Notes: a model not told the origin generated them from the sequence alone. Shown: positions 33,390 through 43,197, counted from the stretch's first letter. The stretch is DNA of 64,000 nt from Alicyclobacillus sacchari (GCF_004366795.1 NZ_SORF01000006.1:78993-142992), one strand, 5' to 3'. Numbers and translations are program-made.

Positions 33390-34313
33390 CTACATTAAAC
33401 AACCGGTCTCCATGGTAGCCCTGTGTGCTCTCTGCGTTGAAATCGGATTGACCAGTTGGCCAATTGCCTGAACCTCAATGGCAACGATATCATCGGGTTG
33501 CAAAGTAAATTCGTCAGGTGGAACGATACCAGTGCCCGTCATCAGCGCAGTGCCATCGAAAATCGGATTGTCGCGCAAAAGAAAACGGATCAGTTGAGAC
33601 AGCGGACGCCGCAGCTGTGTCAGTGAGATGCTTCCCGCGAACACCGTTTGTCCCGCACGCTCGATTCGCATATCGATCTCCCATGCGAGTGGTTCGACAG
33701 TCGGATCGCTCCAGAGGAGTGCAGGGCCCAATGAACAGCTGGCGGCAAAGATTTTCGCCTGCGGCAAATACAGCGGATTCTCACCTTCAATATCGCGGGA
33801 ACTCAAATCATTCCCAATGGTGTAGCCAATGACATCACCCTCGCGAGACAAGACGAGGCATAGTTCGGGCTCGGGCACCATCCACGTAGAGTCGGATCGC
33901 AACTTCAGGGATTGACCAGGAGGGACCAGGCGCTCGGCTGTGGCCTTGAAAAAGAGCTCGGGTCGTGGCGCGTTATAGACGCGATCGTACACACTGTCCT
34001 GCAGTTGCGTCTCGGCATTACGAGCGACCCGGCTGCGTTCATAGGTGACCCCACTGGCCCAAACCTCAGGTGCCGTCACAGGAGGCAACAGGCGACCGGC
34101 GGCATCGAGACTGCGATACGATAACGTGGCTCCAGTGCATAATCGTTTCTCGGCCGCGCGCGTGTCCATGCCCAACGCACGTAGCGCGCGCCACATAGGA
34201 ACAGGATCTGTCCACGACGGCACCTTGTCGGTAACGCTATAGACGTCGTCGCCGACCACCAATCCTAACTGAACGGAGCCGTCTGCCGGGTGCATGTAAC
34301 GGATGGTCTTCAT
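33390..34313 (-). CDS. FAH-family 2-keto-3-deoxy-pentonate dehydratase (KdaD-like)
   Basis: 307 residues from ATG 34313 (AGGAGG 7 bases upstream). Fumarylacetoacetase-type fold: metal ligands in VPEPELCLVL, then GYTIGNDLSSRDIEGENP and PLYLPQAKIF, the form seen in 2-dehydro-3-deoxy-D-arabinonate/xylonate dehydratases. It would turn 2-keto-3-deoxypentonate into 2-ketoglutarate semialdehyde, which the adjacent aldehyde dehydrogenase (14 bp upstream) oxidises. Last gene of the operon. Confidence 0.78.
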   Translation of the reverse strand: MKTIRYMHPADGSVQLGLVVGDDVYSVTDKVPSWTDPVPMWRALRALGMDTRAAEKRLCTGATLSYRSLDAAGRLLPPVTAPEVWASGVTYERSRVARNAETQLQDSVYDRVYNAPRPELFFKATAERLVPPGQSLKLRSDSTWMVPEPELCLVLSREGDVIGYTIGNDLSSRDIEGENPLYLPQAKIFAASCSLGPALLWSDPTVEPLAWEIDMRIERAGQTVFAGSISLTQLRRPLSQLIRFLLRDNPIFDGTALMTGTGIVPPDEFTLQPDDIVAIEVQAIGQLVNPISTQRAHRATMETGCLM

Positions 34314-34327
34314 CCCAATCCCTCCTG

Positions 34328-35767
34328 CTACGCGCCGTAATAGACAGCGCACGTTTTCAACTGGCTGTAAAAATCGAGTGCGGCTTGACCTTGCTCGCGC
34401 GTGTGCGAACTGGATTGTTTCAAGCCACCAAACGGAGCCTGATATTCGACGCCAGCCGACTCGAGATTGACGCGAACCATACCAGCCTCGGCCGCATCCA
34501 GGAAGCGCATCGCTCGCTCGAGATCGCCGGTAAAGACCGACGCGCTAAGGCCATACACCGTCCGATTACAAAGATCCACCGCCTCATCAAACCCATCCGC
34601 CGTGAGGATACAGGCGATCGGCCCGAAGACTTCTTCCTGCGCCAAGGCGTGATCGACGTCTACCCCCGTGACAACAAGCGGACGCACATAATACCCGGCG
34701 TCAGGCGATACTTGCAAATCTCCTTCGACGACGAGACTCGCTTCGGATTTTGCGAGATCGACGTACGACTGCACTTTGCGGTACTGAGCTTGTGAAGCCA
34801 CTGGTCCCAGATAGGCTTTTTCATCCAGCGCATCTCCGACGTACAGCTCGCGCACTGCGGCGGCAAGCGCGTCGACAAACGGTTCATAGATGCTCTTTTC
34901 GATAATGATGCGACTTGTGGCCGTGCATTTTTGACCGGCGGATCGGAACGCACCACTCACGACAGCCGATACCGCGACGGACAGATCGGCGTCGGCGAGG
35001 ACCACAGCGGCGTTCTTGCCCCCCATTTCCGTTTGGTACTTGATGTTTCGGCCTGCGCAAGTTACCGCCACGCGCATGCCTGTTGCGGTCGATCCGGTGA
35101 AGCTGATGGCATCCACGGCCGCGTGTTCGACCAACGCCCGTCCGGCGATCGCGCCATCCCCCACGATCAGGTTGAGTACGCCTGCTGGCAGTCCGGCGTC
35201 GGCAAATACCTGCGCCACGGCGACAGCAGTCAAGGATGCGAATTCCGCAGGCTTCCATACAATGGTATTCCCACAAATCAGGGCAGGTGCTATCTTCCAA
35301 ACGGGGATGGCGACCGGGAAGTTCCAAGGGGTGATGACGCCAACGACCCCGAGTGGCAGACGCTTTGTGTACTGCAGCACGCCCTCCTGGCTGGCCGGAA
35401 TCACACTGCCAAAAGCGCGCACCCCTTCCGCAGCGTAGTAGCGCAACAAATGGACGCCACGTGCAACCTCGCCTTTCATCTCGGCGATGGGCTTACCCAT
35501 TTCACGGCTTGCCAAAACCGCGATCTCGTCGCTTCGCGCAGCCAATAAGTCAGCCGCTTTGTAGAGAACGTCCGCTCGTTTCGGACCAGCAAGTCCCGCC
35601 CACTCGGGCAATGCGCGTCGCGCCGCCTCGGCCGCGGCAATCACATCTGCTTCTTCCGACGTATGGACAACGCCCACTTCCTCACAGAGGCGCGATGGGT
35701 TGTTGACCGTGTACGATTTACCCTTCGGCGTCATCCATTCGCCGTCTACCCAATTTTTTGATTCCAA
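34328..35767 (-). CDS. 2-ketoglutarate-semialdehyde dehydrogenase-type aldehyde dehydrogenase
   Basis: 479 residues from TTG 35767 (AGGAGGG 7 bases upstream); the longer frame to 35818 has no ribosome site. NAD(P)-binding PWNFPVAIPVWK, FTGSTATG, catalytic Glu in TEMGGKN, catalytic Cys in SAGQKCTATSR. Family ALDH; the substrate is inferred from the neighbours (xylonate dehydratase and FAH-family dehydratase), as last step of a Weimberg route to 2-ketoglutarate. Confidence 0.82.
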   Translation of the reverse strand: MESKNWVDGEWMTPKGKSYTVNNPSRLCEEVGVVHTSEEADVIAAAEAARRALPEWAGLAGPKRADVLYKAADLLAARSDEIAVLASREMGKPIAEMKGEVARGVHLLRYYAAEGVRAFGSVIPASQEGVLQYTKRLPLGVVGVITPWNFPVAIPVWKIAPALICGNTIVWKPAEFASLTAVAVAQVFADAGLPAGVLNLIVGDGAIAGRALVEHAAVDAISFTGSTATGMRVAVTCAGRNIKYQTEMGGKNAAVVLADADLSVAVSAVVSGAFRSAGQKCTATSRIIIEKSIYEPFVDALAAAVRELYVGDALDEKAYLGPVASQAQYRKVQSYVDLAKSEASLVVEGDLQVSPDAGYYVRPLVVTGVDVDHALAQEEVFGPIACILTADGFDEAVDLCNRTVYGLSASVFTGDLERAMRFLDAAEAGMVRVNLESAGVEYQAPFGGLKQSSSHTREQGQAALDFYSQLKTCAVYYGA

Positions 35768-35851
35768 AACGATACCCTCCTGTGTTACAAACCCATGAGT
35801 CATGAAGGCCTGCATCAAATCTGTGTCACATGTTGGTTCCTTGTGTCATCG

Positions 35852-37852
35852 TCATTCGCCCGCGAGAGCCTCGATCCCAGCTTCAATGACCTTGAGAATC
35901 CGCTCAATGTCGTATACCGCCCCCCGCCACGGTCCCCCACTGACGCGTTGGAGCGCCGCCCATAAACGCGTGTCATCCGGCAGTTCTGGATCCGGCGCGA
36001 GATCTGGATGGGGTTCCCGCATCGCAAGAACGTTACTACCCTCTTCTGGGTCAAACCGCACGTCTCCGACACCGACGAGGTTGACAGATCCCTGCAGCCG
36101 AAGGCGATCAATCACCACCTCGATGATGTCACCATCGCGCAGTTTACCGATGGGGCCACCAGCCAAGGCCTCCGGTCCGACGTGACCAATGCAAGCTCCG
36201 GTCGATACCCCCGAAAAGCGTGCATCGGTGATTAAAGCGACATGCTTGCCAAAAGACAGATGCTTCAGTGCAGATGTCAGCTGGTAGGTTTCCTCCATGC
36301 CCGTTCCTGACGGGCCGCGGCCGATGAGCACCAGCACGTCACCCGGCTGGATTTTGCCGTTTTTGATGGCTTGCATGGCCTGTCGCTCACTTGTGAAGAC
36401 TTTGGCCGGGCCAATATGCCGATACACGCCGTCGGCATCGACGACGGACGGATCGATAGCCGTCGATTTGATCACAGCGCCGTCCGGAGCCAAGTTGCCA
36501 GTGGGAAATGTGACGGTTGACGTGAATCCGCGTGCACGCGCCGCATCGGGAGACAGAATGACATCGTCCGGATCGACGCCTGTTACGCGCAATAGTCGAT
36601 CCCGCACGCGCCGACGGCGCTCTGAATCTTTCCACCACTCGAGAACGTCGTCCAAGCTGTATCCCGACGCTGTTTTCAGCGAAGTCTCAAGTAAGCCCGC
36701 CCGTCGCAAATGAAGCATGACTTCGGGCACGCCGCCTGCCAAAAAGACATACACCGTTGGATAGTCGACAGGTCCGTTTGGCAACACGCTGACAATCCGC
36801 GGCACAGCCTGGTTGACTTCCCGCCAGTCGGCAGCCGTCGGTATCGAAAGTCCGGCGCTGTGTGCGATGGCCGGAAGGTGCAAGAGCAAGTTGGTCGATC
36901 CGCCAAATGCCGCATGCACCACCATGGCGTTGTGCACGGCGGCGTCCGTCAGAATGTCTGCCATCCCCCATCCCAGTTGAGCTTGCCGCAACAGGGCTCG
37001 GGCCGAATGCACCGCAACCTCTGCCCAGATCGGCTGTCCCGAGGGCGCGAGCGCGGAATGGACAATCGCCATGCCCAGTGCCTCGGCAACGACCTGTGCA
37101 GTCGCTGCAGTCCCTAAAAATTGACATCCACCACCCGGACTTGCACAAGCCCGACAAGCAACTTCCGCCGCATATTCGAGTTCAATCTCTCCGTGCGCAA
37201 AACGCGCCCCGATGGTCTGTACCTTGCCGGCATCCTCGCCATCCACTGGGGCGAGCGTAACGCCGCCAGGGACGAGTACGCCAGGCAAACGCCCGATGGA
37301 CGCTAAGGCCATCATCGTCGCCGGCAGGCCTTTGTCACACGTCGCTATGCCCATTACGCCCTTGCGAGTGGGCAATGATCGAATGAGTCGCCGCATGACC
37401 AAGGCGGCGTCATTGCGATACGGAAGCGAGTCAAACATCGCCGTGGTACCCTGCGAACGGCCGTCACACGGGTCGCTGACCGCGGCCGCAAAGGGAACTG
37501 CACCAAGGCGCCGCAGTTCGCGTGCCGCCTCTTGAACAAGTAGCCCAATTTCGTAATGACCGGTGTGATACCCCAGTGCCTCGGGCGATCCGTCTGGAGC
37601 ACGCAGCCCTCCCTGCGTGCTGAGAATGAGCATGTGCTTGCCGAGAACCTTGTTTGGGTCCCACCCCATACCGACATTTTGCGTAAGTCCAAAGAGGTCG
37701 CCACTCGCCCAGGTTGCGAGCATCTCCGGAGTCAGCGGCAGACGGCCGGACGGCCCAGGCGCGTGCGTTGGAATGTCGTATACATCGGAGCGCCGTGACG
37801 AGAGTAACTCGCCTAGTTGCGCGATCGATTCAGGGTTAAAACCATCTCCCAT
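35852..37852 (-). CDS. D-xylonate dehydratase, YjhG/YagF type (IlvD/Edd superfamily)
   Basis: 666 residues, longer than IlvD and close to the 655 of E. coli YjhG, to which it reads nearly collinear: [91 protein letters not shown] and [20 protein letters not shown]. Cys in SDPCDGR, CDKGLP and CQFLG are the expected Fe-S ligands. It dehydrates D-xylonate (perhaps other aldonates) to the 2-keto-3-deoxy acid. Confidence 0.9.
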   Translation of the reverse strand: MGDGFNPESIAQLGELLSSRRSDVYDIPTHAPGPSGRLPLTPEMLATWASGDLFGLTQNVGMGWDPNKVLGKHMLILSTQGGLRAPDGSPEALGYHTGHYEIGLLVQEAARELRRLGAVPFAAAVSDPCDGRSQGTTAMFDSLPYRNDAALVMRRLIRSLPTRKGVMGIATCDKGLPATMMALASIGRLPGVLVPGGVTLAPVDGEDAGKVQTIGARFAHGEIELEYAAEVACRACASPGGGCQFLGTAATAQVVAEALGMAIVHSALAPSGQPIWAEVAVHSARALLRQAQLGWGMADILTDAAVHNAMVVHAAFGGSTNLLLHLPAIAHSAGLSIPTAADWREVNQAVPRIVSVLPNGPVDYPTVYVFLAGGVPEVMLHLRRAGLLETSLKTASGYSLDDVLEWWKDSERRRRVRDRLLRVTGVDPDDVILSPDAARARGFTSTVTFPTGNLAPDGAVIKSTAIDPSVVDADGVYRHIGPAKVFTSERQAMQAIKNGKIQPGDVLVLIGRGPSGTGMEETYQLTSALKHLSFGKHVALITDARFSGVSTGACIGHVGPEALAGGPIGKLRDGDIIEVVIDRLRLQGSVNLVGVGDVRFDPEEGSNVLAMREPHPDLAPDPELPDDTRLWAALQRVSGGPWRGAVYDIERILKVIEAGIEALAGE

Positions 37853-37861
37853 GCCAATCCC

Positions 37862-38905
37862 TCACTCGCCCTGGTCAGCCGCATCATCACGAGCCGCCGC
37901 CGTCAAGTAGCGATACACAGACTCGGGAATGGGCACACCCTGCTCGCGATACAGCGCTTCCTTGCGCTGTTCGGGCTCGCCCGGCACAAGCACTTCGGCA
38001 AAGCCTGCAGCAGCTGGCTCCTGATGGAGTTCCTCGATCATCTGATCAACCGCCTCGACAAATGCGTCGTGGCTGTGAAACAAACCAGGATCGATCGCTA
38101 TGAAAAGGTGCCCAAGCTTGCGCATGCGCTCATAGTCGCCGTACATGGGCAGGATGTGGGGCCCGAACGCAGCCCCGGTGAGGATGCCGGAGAGCACGTC
38201 AATGGCAAGCGCTAGCCCGTATCCCTTCGCCCCGCCCAAGGGCAACAAGGCGGTCACGGCAGACGGATCGGCGGTTGCCAGGCCGTCGGCGTCGACGCCC
38301 CAGGTTGGCGGGATCTGTTTGCCGATCTCGCGCGCTTGCAGAACTTTGCCGAATGCCACTTCGCTCGTCGCCATATCGAGAATGATGGGAGAATGGCGCT
38401 TTGCCGGAAACGCGAACGCAATCGGGTTGGTCCCGAAAAATGGGCGGCGACCGCCGAAAGGCACGACACATGCGTCGGTGTGCGTCATCGCCACGCCGAT
38501 CAAACCAGCATCTGCGGCCATCTGGACGAAATACGAGAGAGCTCCACAATGGCTGCTGTTGTGCGCGCCGACCAATCCGATGCCGTGTGCGGATGCCAGT
38601 TCAACGGCACGTTCCATCGCATATTTCCCGACGACATGCCCGAAGCCGTCGTCTCCATCGACAAGCCCTGCCGTTGGCCCGGTTTGCAGAAACCGCGGCC
38701 TCGCATGCGGATTAAGCCCTCCCGCACGCACGCGGCGCACGTAATGTTCCGTTCGCAACACGCCGTGCGAGTGAACGCCGCGGAGGTCAGCGTGTACCAA
38801 TACGTCGGCGACAACGCCCGCCGTGTCCTCGGGCACGCCGGCCCCGATCAGTGCGCGTTGCACCATGTGTTGCAATGTCGTGTGCGCGACCATCACATTC
38901 TCCAT
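37862..38905 (-). CDS. malate/L-lactate dehydrogenase-like (Ldh2 family) oxidoreductase
   Basis: 347 residues. Ldh2 fold markers DLRGVHSHGVLR, HNSSHCGALSYF, PFGGRRPFFGTNPIAFAFP, DMATSEVAFGK and GGAKGYGLALAID. Family members reduce 2-keto acids or oxidise 2-hydroxy acids with NAD(P) (YiaK, AllD, sulfolactate dehydrogenase). Within this operon a keto-deoxy sugar acid is the likely substrate, but which one is not shown. Ribosome site GGGAGG 7-8 bases before the ATG. Confidence 0.82.
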   Translation of the reverse strand: MENVMVAHTTLQHMVQRALIGAGVPEDTAGVVADVLVHADLRGVHSHGVLRTEHYVRRVRAGGLNPHARPRFLQTGPTAGLVDGDDGFGHVVGKYAMERAVELASAHGIGLVGAHNSSHCGALSYFVQMAADAGLIGVAMTHTDACVVPFGGRRPFFGTNPIAFAFPAKRHSPIILDMATSEVAFGKVLQAREIGKQIPPTWGVDADGLATADPSAVTALLPLGGAKGYGLALAIDVLSGILTGAAFGPHILPMYGDYERMRKLGHLFIAIDPGLFHSHDAFVEAVDQMIEELHQEPAAAGFAEVLVPGEPEQRKEALYREQGVPIPESVYRYLTAAARDDAADQGE

Positions 38906-38917
38906 ATCATTCCCTCC

Positions 38918-39577
38918 CTAGCTTGTTCGAGAGCCCTTATAGACATCGACAAACGCCTTCGCTCGGTCTGTGATCGCGCTGAACTCGCCCTGCTTGACCG
39001 CATCGCGATCGACCAGTGCGCTGCCAAGGCCAACTGCCGCGGCGCCAGCTGCAAAGAAATCCGCAACGTTTGCCAACGTCACCCCGCCCACGGCCACCAG
39101 CGGCAGACGCGGTGCCACGACCTGCACCTGCCGAAGATACGCGGGACCGCCGCGAGTTGCCGGAAAAAGCTTCACCATCGGTGCCCCTGTGCGATATGCC
39201 ACCCAGATTTCACTGGGCGTAAACGCCCCGGGCAAGACGGGTACACCCACGTCCAAGCCAGCCCGAATTACCGCCGGATCGACATCGGGCGCCACCAGGA
39301 ACGAGGCTCCTAGCGCCATGGCTTTCCTCGCTTCGTTCGCCGACAGCACCGTGCCTGCGCCCACCTGCATGCGCCCGTCGAAGTGCCGACACAAAGCCGC
39401 AATGGAGCGCAGTGCATCCGGCGTATTCAACGTCACTTCCATGACACGCACGCCACCGGCGTACAACGCCTGACCGACATCGAGCATCTTCGCTGCCGGA
39501 ACACCGCGTACAATGGCGATCACGCCAGTCTTGAAAATCGCCTGCCAGAATCCCTCCCCCTGTGCATGGCTCACCAT
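38918..39577 (-). CDS. KDPG/KDPGal-type aldolase
   Basis: 219 residues, class I aldolase with TIM barrel. EVTLNTPDA with the catalytic Glu, VGAGTVL, and the Schiff-base Lys in MVKLFPA. It overlaps the dgoD end by 7 bases. Beside dgoD the DgoA role (2-dehydro-3-deoxy-6-phosphogalactonate cleavage) is natural, but no KDGal kinase is in the cluster, so it may cleave unphosphorylated 2-keto-3-deoxy acids. Confidence 0.85.
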   Translation of the reverse strand: MVSHAQGEGFWQAIFKTGVIAIVRGVPAAKMLDVGQALYAGGVRVMEVTLNTPDALRSIAALCRHFDGRMQVGAGTVLSANEARKAMALGASFLVAPDVDPAVIRAGLDVGVPVLPGAFTPSEIWVAYRTGAPMVKLFPATRGGPAYLRQVQVVAPRLPLVAVGGVTLANVADFFAAGAAAVGLGSALVDRDAVKQGEFSAITDRAKAFVDVYKGSRTS

Positions 39578-40719
39578 TCCGCCACCGATCCGTCCTCATT
39601 TCGCCACACGGGATTTCTCCAATCGTGCCCACGCGTGGCGGCTTCGCGCACAAAGCTTTCATCGATCGACAGTCCAAGTCCCGGTCCGTCAGGCAGAGTG
39701 ACGAAACCACCCTCATAGGCAAATACCGAACGGTCCTGAACATAATCGAGCAAGTCGTTTTCACGGTTGTAATGAATGCCCAGACTTTGCTCTTGAATGA
39801 ACGCATTGGGCGTGCACGCGTCCAATTGGAGCGATGCCGCCAGCGCGATCGGCCCCAACGGGCAGTGTGGAGCAACGGCGACATCGTGCGCTTCGGCCAT
39901 CGCGGCAATCTTTTTGCATTCCGAAATACCGCCCGCGTGAGACAAGTCCGGCTGGATGATATCCACGTACCCACCTGCAAGTAACCGTTTGTAGTCCCAA
40001 CGCGAATACAACCGCTCGCCGGTCGCAATCGGCATCGCGGCAACCTGGGCAATTTCGCGTAACGCCTCGTCATTTTCCGGCAATACCGGCTCTTCGATGA
40101 ACATCAAGTCGAATGGACGAAGTTCCTGCGCGAGAACTTTTGCCATCGGGCGATGGAGACGACCATGAAAATCGACCGCGATACCAAAGTCCTCCCCCAC
40201 TGCATCGCGCACCGCCTGCACCCGTTCCAGCACCGCATCGATCTTGTTGTGCGTGTCGATCCAGTGCACCTCTTCCGTCGCATTCATTTTGATGGCGGTA
40301 AACCCTTGCTCCCTTCGCGCTTTGGCGGCCATCCCCACGTCACTCGGGCGATCTCCGCCAATCCACGCATACACGCGCATTTTGTCGCGTACCCGGCCGC
40401 CTAACATCTCGTACACCGGCAAGTTGAAACGCTTGCCCTTGAGATCCCACAACGCCTGGTCAATTCCCGCGATCGCGCTCATCAAGACAGGTCCACCGCG
40501 GTAGAACCCACCACGGTACAAAACCTGCCAAATATCTTCAATCCGATCCGCATCGGCGCCGATCAGATACTCCTGCAATTCCTGGACCGCCGCTGCCACG
40601 GTACGCGCCCTACCCTCGACAATCGGTTCCCCCCATCCTGTCAAACCTTCCTCATCGGTCAGCTTGACAAACAGCCAACGGGGCGGAACGAGAAACCATT
40701 CAATCGAAGCGATTTTCAC
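39571..40719 (-). CDS. dgoD: D-galactonate dehydratase
   Basis: 382 residues from GTG 40719, the same length as E. coli DgoD; GAGG lies 8 bases upstream and the product then starts MKIASIEWFLVPPRW like DgoD. Enolase superfamily: GWGEPIVEGRARTV, YRGGFYRGGPVLMSAIAGID, IAVDFHGR and FIEEPVLPEN (metal ligands), ATGERLYSRWDYK, APHCPLGPIALAA and C-terminal DWRNPVWRNEDGSVAEW. Converts D-galactonate to 2-keto-3-deoxygalactonate. A related aldonate cannot be excluded. Confidence 0.9.
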   Translation of the reverse strand: MKIASIEWFLVPPRWLFVKLTDEEGLTGWGEPIVEGRARTVAAAVQELQEYLIGADADRIEDIWQVLYRGGFYRGGPVLMSAIAGIDQALWDLKGKRFNLPVYEMLGGRVRDKMRVYAWIGGDRPSDVGMAAKARREQGFTAIKMNATEEVHWIDTHNKIDAVLERVQAVRDAVGEDFGIAVDFHGRLHRPMAKVLAQELRPFDLMFIEEPVLPENDEALREIAQVAAMPIATGERLYSRWDYKRLLAGGYVDIIQPDLSHAGGISECKKIAAMAEAHDVAVAPHCPLGPIALAASLQLDACTPNAFIQEQSLGIHYNRENDLLDYVQDRSVFAYEGGFVTLPDGPGLGLSIDESFVREAATRGHDWRNPVWRNEDGSVAEW

Positions 40720-40752
40720 CGCCATCACCTCACACTTCAAAAGAGCGGAGTC

Positions 40753-40794
40753 GGCAAGCCAATCTTGTATGCGGTTTCATTCGATTGACTTGCC
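40753..40794 (-). promoter_or_regulatory. long hairpin between the transporter and dgoD
   Basis: GGCAAGTCAATC and GATTGGCTTGCC (minus strand) form a 12-bp stem with one G-T pair and an 18-base loop in the 158-bp gap. Only a short T-rich stretch (CTCTTTTG) follows some bases on. It may attenuate transcription or protect the mRNA end. Confidence 0.4.
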
Positions 40795-40877
40795 TCCCCG
40801 CACACGAAATCATCTTGCAGGACAATCGAGAGAACCAGCCGATAGCGAACATCACAATTTTTCCACGCTGGGGACCG

Positions 40878-42245
40878 TCAACCTTCCTTACTCACGTATC
40901 CGTAAACTTCTGGAAGGATAAAGATGGAGGCCAGCAACCCGCATAGCGGGAATACAACCGTAAACAACGTCGCGTTCGCCGTCCCAATCATGGCAAAGAA
41001 GGACGGAAACAAGAAGATACCGAGGAATCCAGATACTTTAATCCACATGTACGCAAATCCACTCGAGATTCCGCGATATCGGGCCGAGGCAACCATGGAC
41101 GGAATGGTCATACAATTTTCGGCATCCCAATAGTGTCCCCAAAGCATCAACCCCGCGGCAAACGGCAACAGGATGTTGTGACCCGTGTAAAGAGCGGCCG
41201 CTGCAATCAAAAGAGCTATACCCACGATGGAGAAGCCCCAGATGCTGAGTTTCTTCTGGCCGATTTTTGGCGTGATGAGAGGTCCCACCAAACCGGAAAT
41301 CAGCGCCACCATGTAGACGGCGAGCGTGATGAGGTCCGTGTCAAACGTTCCCGTCACATGCACGAGGGCAAATAGAACTGGTAGATAAAATGCGAACGTA
41401 GCAAACTCGCCGTTTTGCATAAAACCTGCGATCCACCCGTACAAGCTCGCCCGAAACCGCAGAGGATCCTTGCGAAGGTCGCGCAAGAATTCGCGTAACT
41501 TCGGCGTTGGAACCGGCACGTCGGCGTCCGGAAGCATCTCTAGCGGATCGCCATACATTTGACTCGCGATCGCCTTCGCTTCACGATATCTGCCGCGTTG
41601 GATCAGCCAGATCGCCGTTTCCGGCAAGTTCAGACGCAAGAAGAACAGAATGATGGCCGGAACGCCTGACAAACCGAGCACGATACGCCATAACAACGCA
41701 TCCTTGACACCGATGCCGAGGAACAGTAAAACAATCGCGATGGCTACGACTTCGCCGACAGCGAACATAACCTGCCACCGATTGCCCATCACCTCACGCT
41801 TGCCGCTTTGCATGAACTCCATGATATACGTGTAGCCGTTTGCGATGTCCGTGCCAAGCGGAATGCCAATGATGAAGCGGATAATCACGAGCATCGTCAC
41901 GCCCGTTGCAAACGCTTGCAAGACGCCGAATACGAAAAACATGAGCATGGTACCAAGGAACACGGCACGCCGCCCGATCTTGTCGGTCAGCCAACCGCCT
42001 ATCAACGCCCCAATGAGCGCCCCACCCTGCGTTGCCGCCGATGCTAGACCGAGCATCAAAGCGGACGGATGGTAGATGGCCTTGATGAAGACAATGACAA
42101 ATGAGATGGAGTACAGATCCCAGGCCTCAATGAAGATGGATGCAATCATTAGCCAACCAATCTTCGTTCCACTCGGACTGTACTTTTCCACCAGTCGCGA
42201 AATTGCCGCCGCTGCCCTTGGTTCAATACCAAGCGCGTTGTCCAT
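40878..42245 (-). CDS. MFS transporter, probably for a sugar acid
   Basis: 455 residues, twelve hydrophobic segments. GGWLTDKIGRRAVFLG between helices 2 and 3 and RFIIGIPLGTDIANGYTYI (sugar-porter-like), NLPETAIWLIQRG before the central loop. Well-formed ribosome site AAAGGAGG. First structural gene after the GntR gene and its operator, so uptake of the operon's substrate is likely. Confidence 0.85.
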   Translation of the reverse strand: MDNALGIEPRAAAAISRLVEKYSPSGTKIGWLMIASIFIEAWDLYSISFVIVFIKAIYHPSALMLGLASAATQGGALIGALIGGWLTDKIGRRAVFLGTMLMFFVFGVLQAFATGVTMLVIIRFIIGIPLGTDIANGYTYIMEFMQSGKREVMGNRWQVMFAVGEVVAIAIVLLFLGIGVKDALLWRIVLGLSGVPAIILFFLRLNLPETAIWLIQRGRYREAKAIASQMYGDPLEMLPDADVPVPTPKLREFLRDLRKDPLRFRASLYGWIAGFMQNGEFATFAFYLPVLFALVHVTGTFDTDLITLAVYMVALISGLVGPLITPKIGQKKLSIWGFSIVGIALLIAAAALYTGHNILLPFAAGLMLWGHYWDAENCMTIPSMVASARYRGISSGFAYMWIKVSGFLGIFLFPSFFAMIGTANATLFTVVFPLCGLLASIFILPEVYGYVSKEG

Positions 42246-42285
42246 CAGCTAACCTCCTTTAGCCGCCGCGGATAGGTCCGCGATC

Positions 42286-42301
42286 GACATGTATACTTGT
42301 C
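42286..42301. promoter_or_regulatory. probable GntR operator
   Basis: GACATGTATACTTGTC is a 16-bp palindrome with one mismatched pair, containing the GT-N-AC core typical of FCD/GntR operators. It lies 41 bp upstream of the transporter and 50 bp after the gntR stop. Confidence 0.6.
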
Positions 42302-42350
42302 GACATCTTATTCCGACAGCAGTCGTTCCATGCTTGTTGGCAAAAGTGTT

Positions 42351-43034
42351 TTATGAAAGTCCAAACAGCGTTTCGACCAGACTTTTGGTCTCTTCCAAGT
42401 GTTTTTGGACGACATCCTGCACGAAACCTGTATCGCCGATGGACAAGGCCTTCACCAAATCTCGATGTTGCTGTAACGACCCAGACATATCCTCAGGGCA
42501 GCGCTCTAGTCGCCGCTCGGTCACTACGGCCAAGGTAGCATGCACGATTTCCCGAATTTCTCCCCACATATGCCACAACCGCTTGTGCCCTGCGGCCTGA
42601 ACGACGGACTCGTGAAACCGTAAATCCCAAGCGGCGAATTCTACGTGGTTGCCATGCCTTACGGACAGCTCCATCTTATCGATCATTTGTGTCAAATCGA
42701 TACACAAGGCGGATCGCACGTCAACCAACTGAGCGGCTACTCGAATGAATGCGAAACGTTCAATCAAGAACCGAACGTCGTATAGTTCCTGCACGTCGTT
42801 GGCGTCCAGCCCCTTGACGACCGCCCCCATGCGCGCCAACTCGATCACGCCTTCATGAGCCAACTCACGCAGCGCTTCGCGAACGGGAGAGCGGCTTGTG
42901 CCAAACTCGCGGGCCAGTTGATTCTCGGAAATCACCTCTCCCTTCGCCAGCGTCCCTGAAACAATTCGGCATCGCAATTGGTCCGCAATTTTCGCTCCCA
43001 AGGTAGCAAAGGACGAAATCGTCACATCCGCCAA
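42351..43034 (-). CDS. GntR-family (FadR/FCD) transcription regulator
   Basis: 227 residues from TTG 43034 (AAAGGGG 7 bases upstream). Winged helix with ISENQLAREFGTSRSPVREALRELAHEGVIEL, then the FCD ligand domain with metal-type His in FHESVV and the QQHRDLVKAL end. Expected to repress the sugar-acid operon until an aldonate or keto-deoxy acid binds. Confidence 0.9.
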   Translation of the reverse strand: MADVTISSFATLGAKIADQLRCRIVSGTLAKGEVISENQLAREFGTSRSPVREALRELAHEGVIELARMGAVVKGLDANDVQELYDVRFLIERFAFIRVAAQLVDVRSALCIDLTQMIDKMELSVRHGNHVEFAAWDLRFHESVVQAAGHKRLWHMWGEIREIVHATLAVVTERRLERCPEDMSGSLQQHRDLVKALSIGDTGFVQDVVQKHLEETKSLVETLFGLS

Positions 43035-43073
43035 CCACAGCACCCCTTTTCTCTGCTTATGTTTATCTTGTAT

Positions 43074-43103
43074 TTGACACAAAGTAAGCTTATGCCGTAT
43101 GAT
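43074..43103 (+). promoter_or_regulatory. promoter of wrbA
   Basis: TTGACA (43074-43079), 18-base spacer, TATGAT (43098-43103), a near-consensus sigma-A promoter 95 bases before the wrbA start. Confidence 0.7.
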
Positions 43104-43120
43104 AGCTCTCGCATGATGTT

Positions 43121-43135
43121 CTTACAAATTGTAAG
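43121..43135. promoter_or_regulatory. perfect palindromic operator of wrbA
   Basis: CTTACAA-A-TTGTAAG, a perfect 7-1-7 palindrome just downstream of the expected transcription start; a repressor bound here would block wrbA. Its regulator is not identified. Confidence 0.6.
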
Positions 43136-43197
43136 TATGTTATGTAAAGAGAGAAGTTCTGCGGAGACAGACAAAGAGACTTGGAGGGAATGACAAC

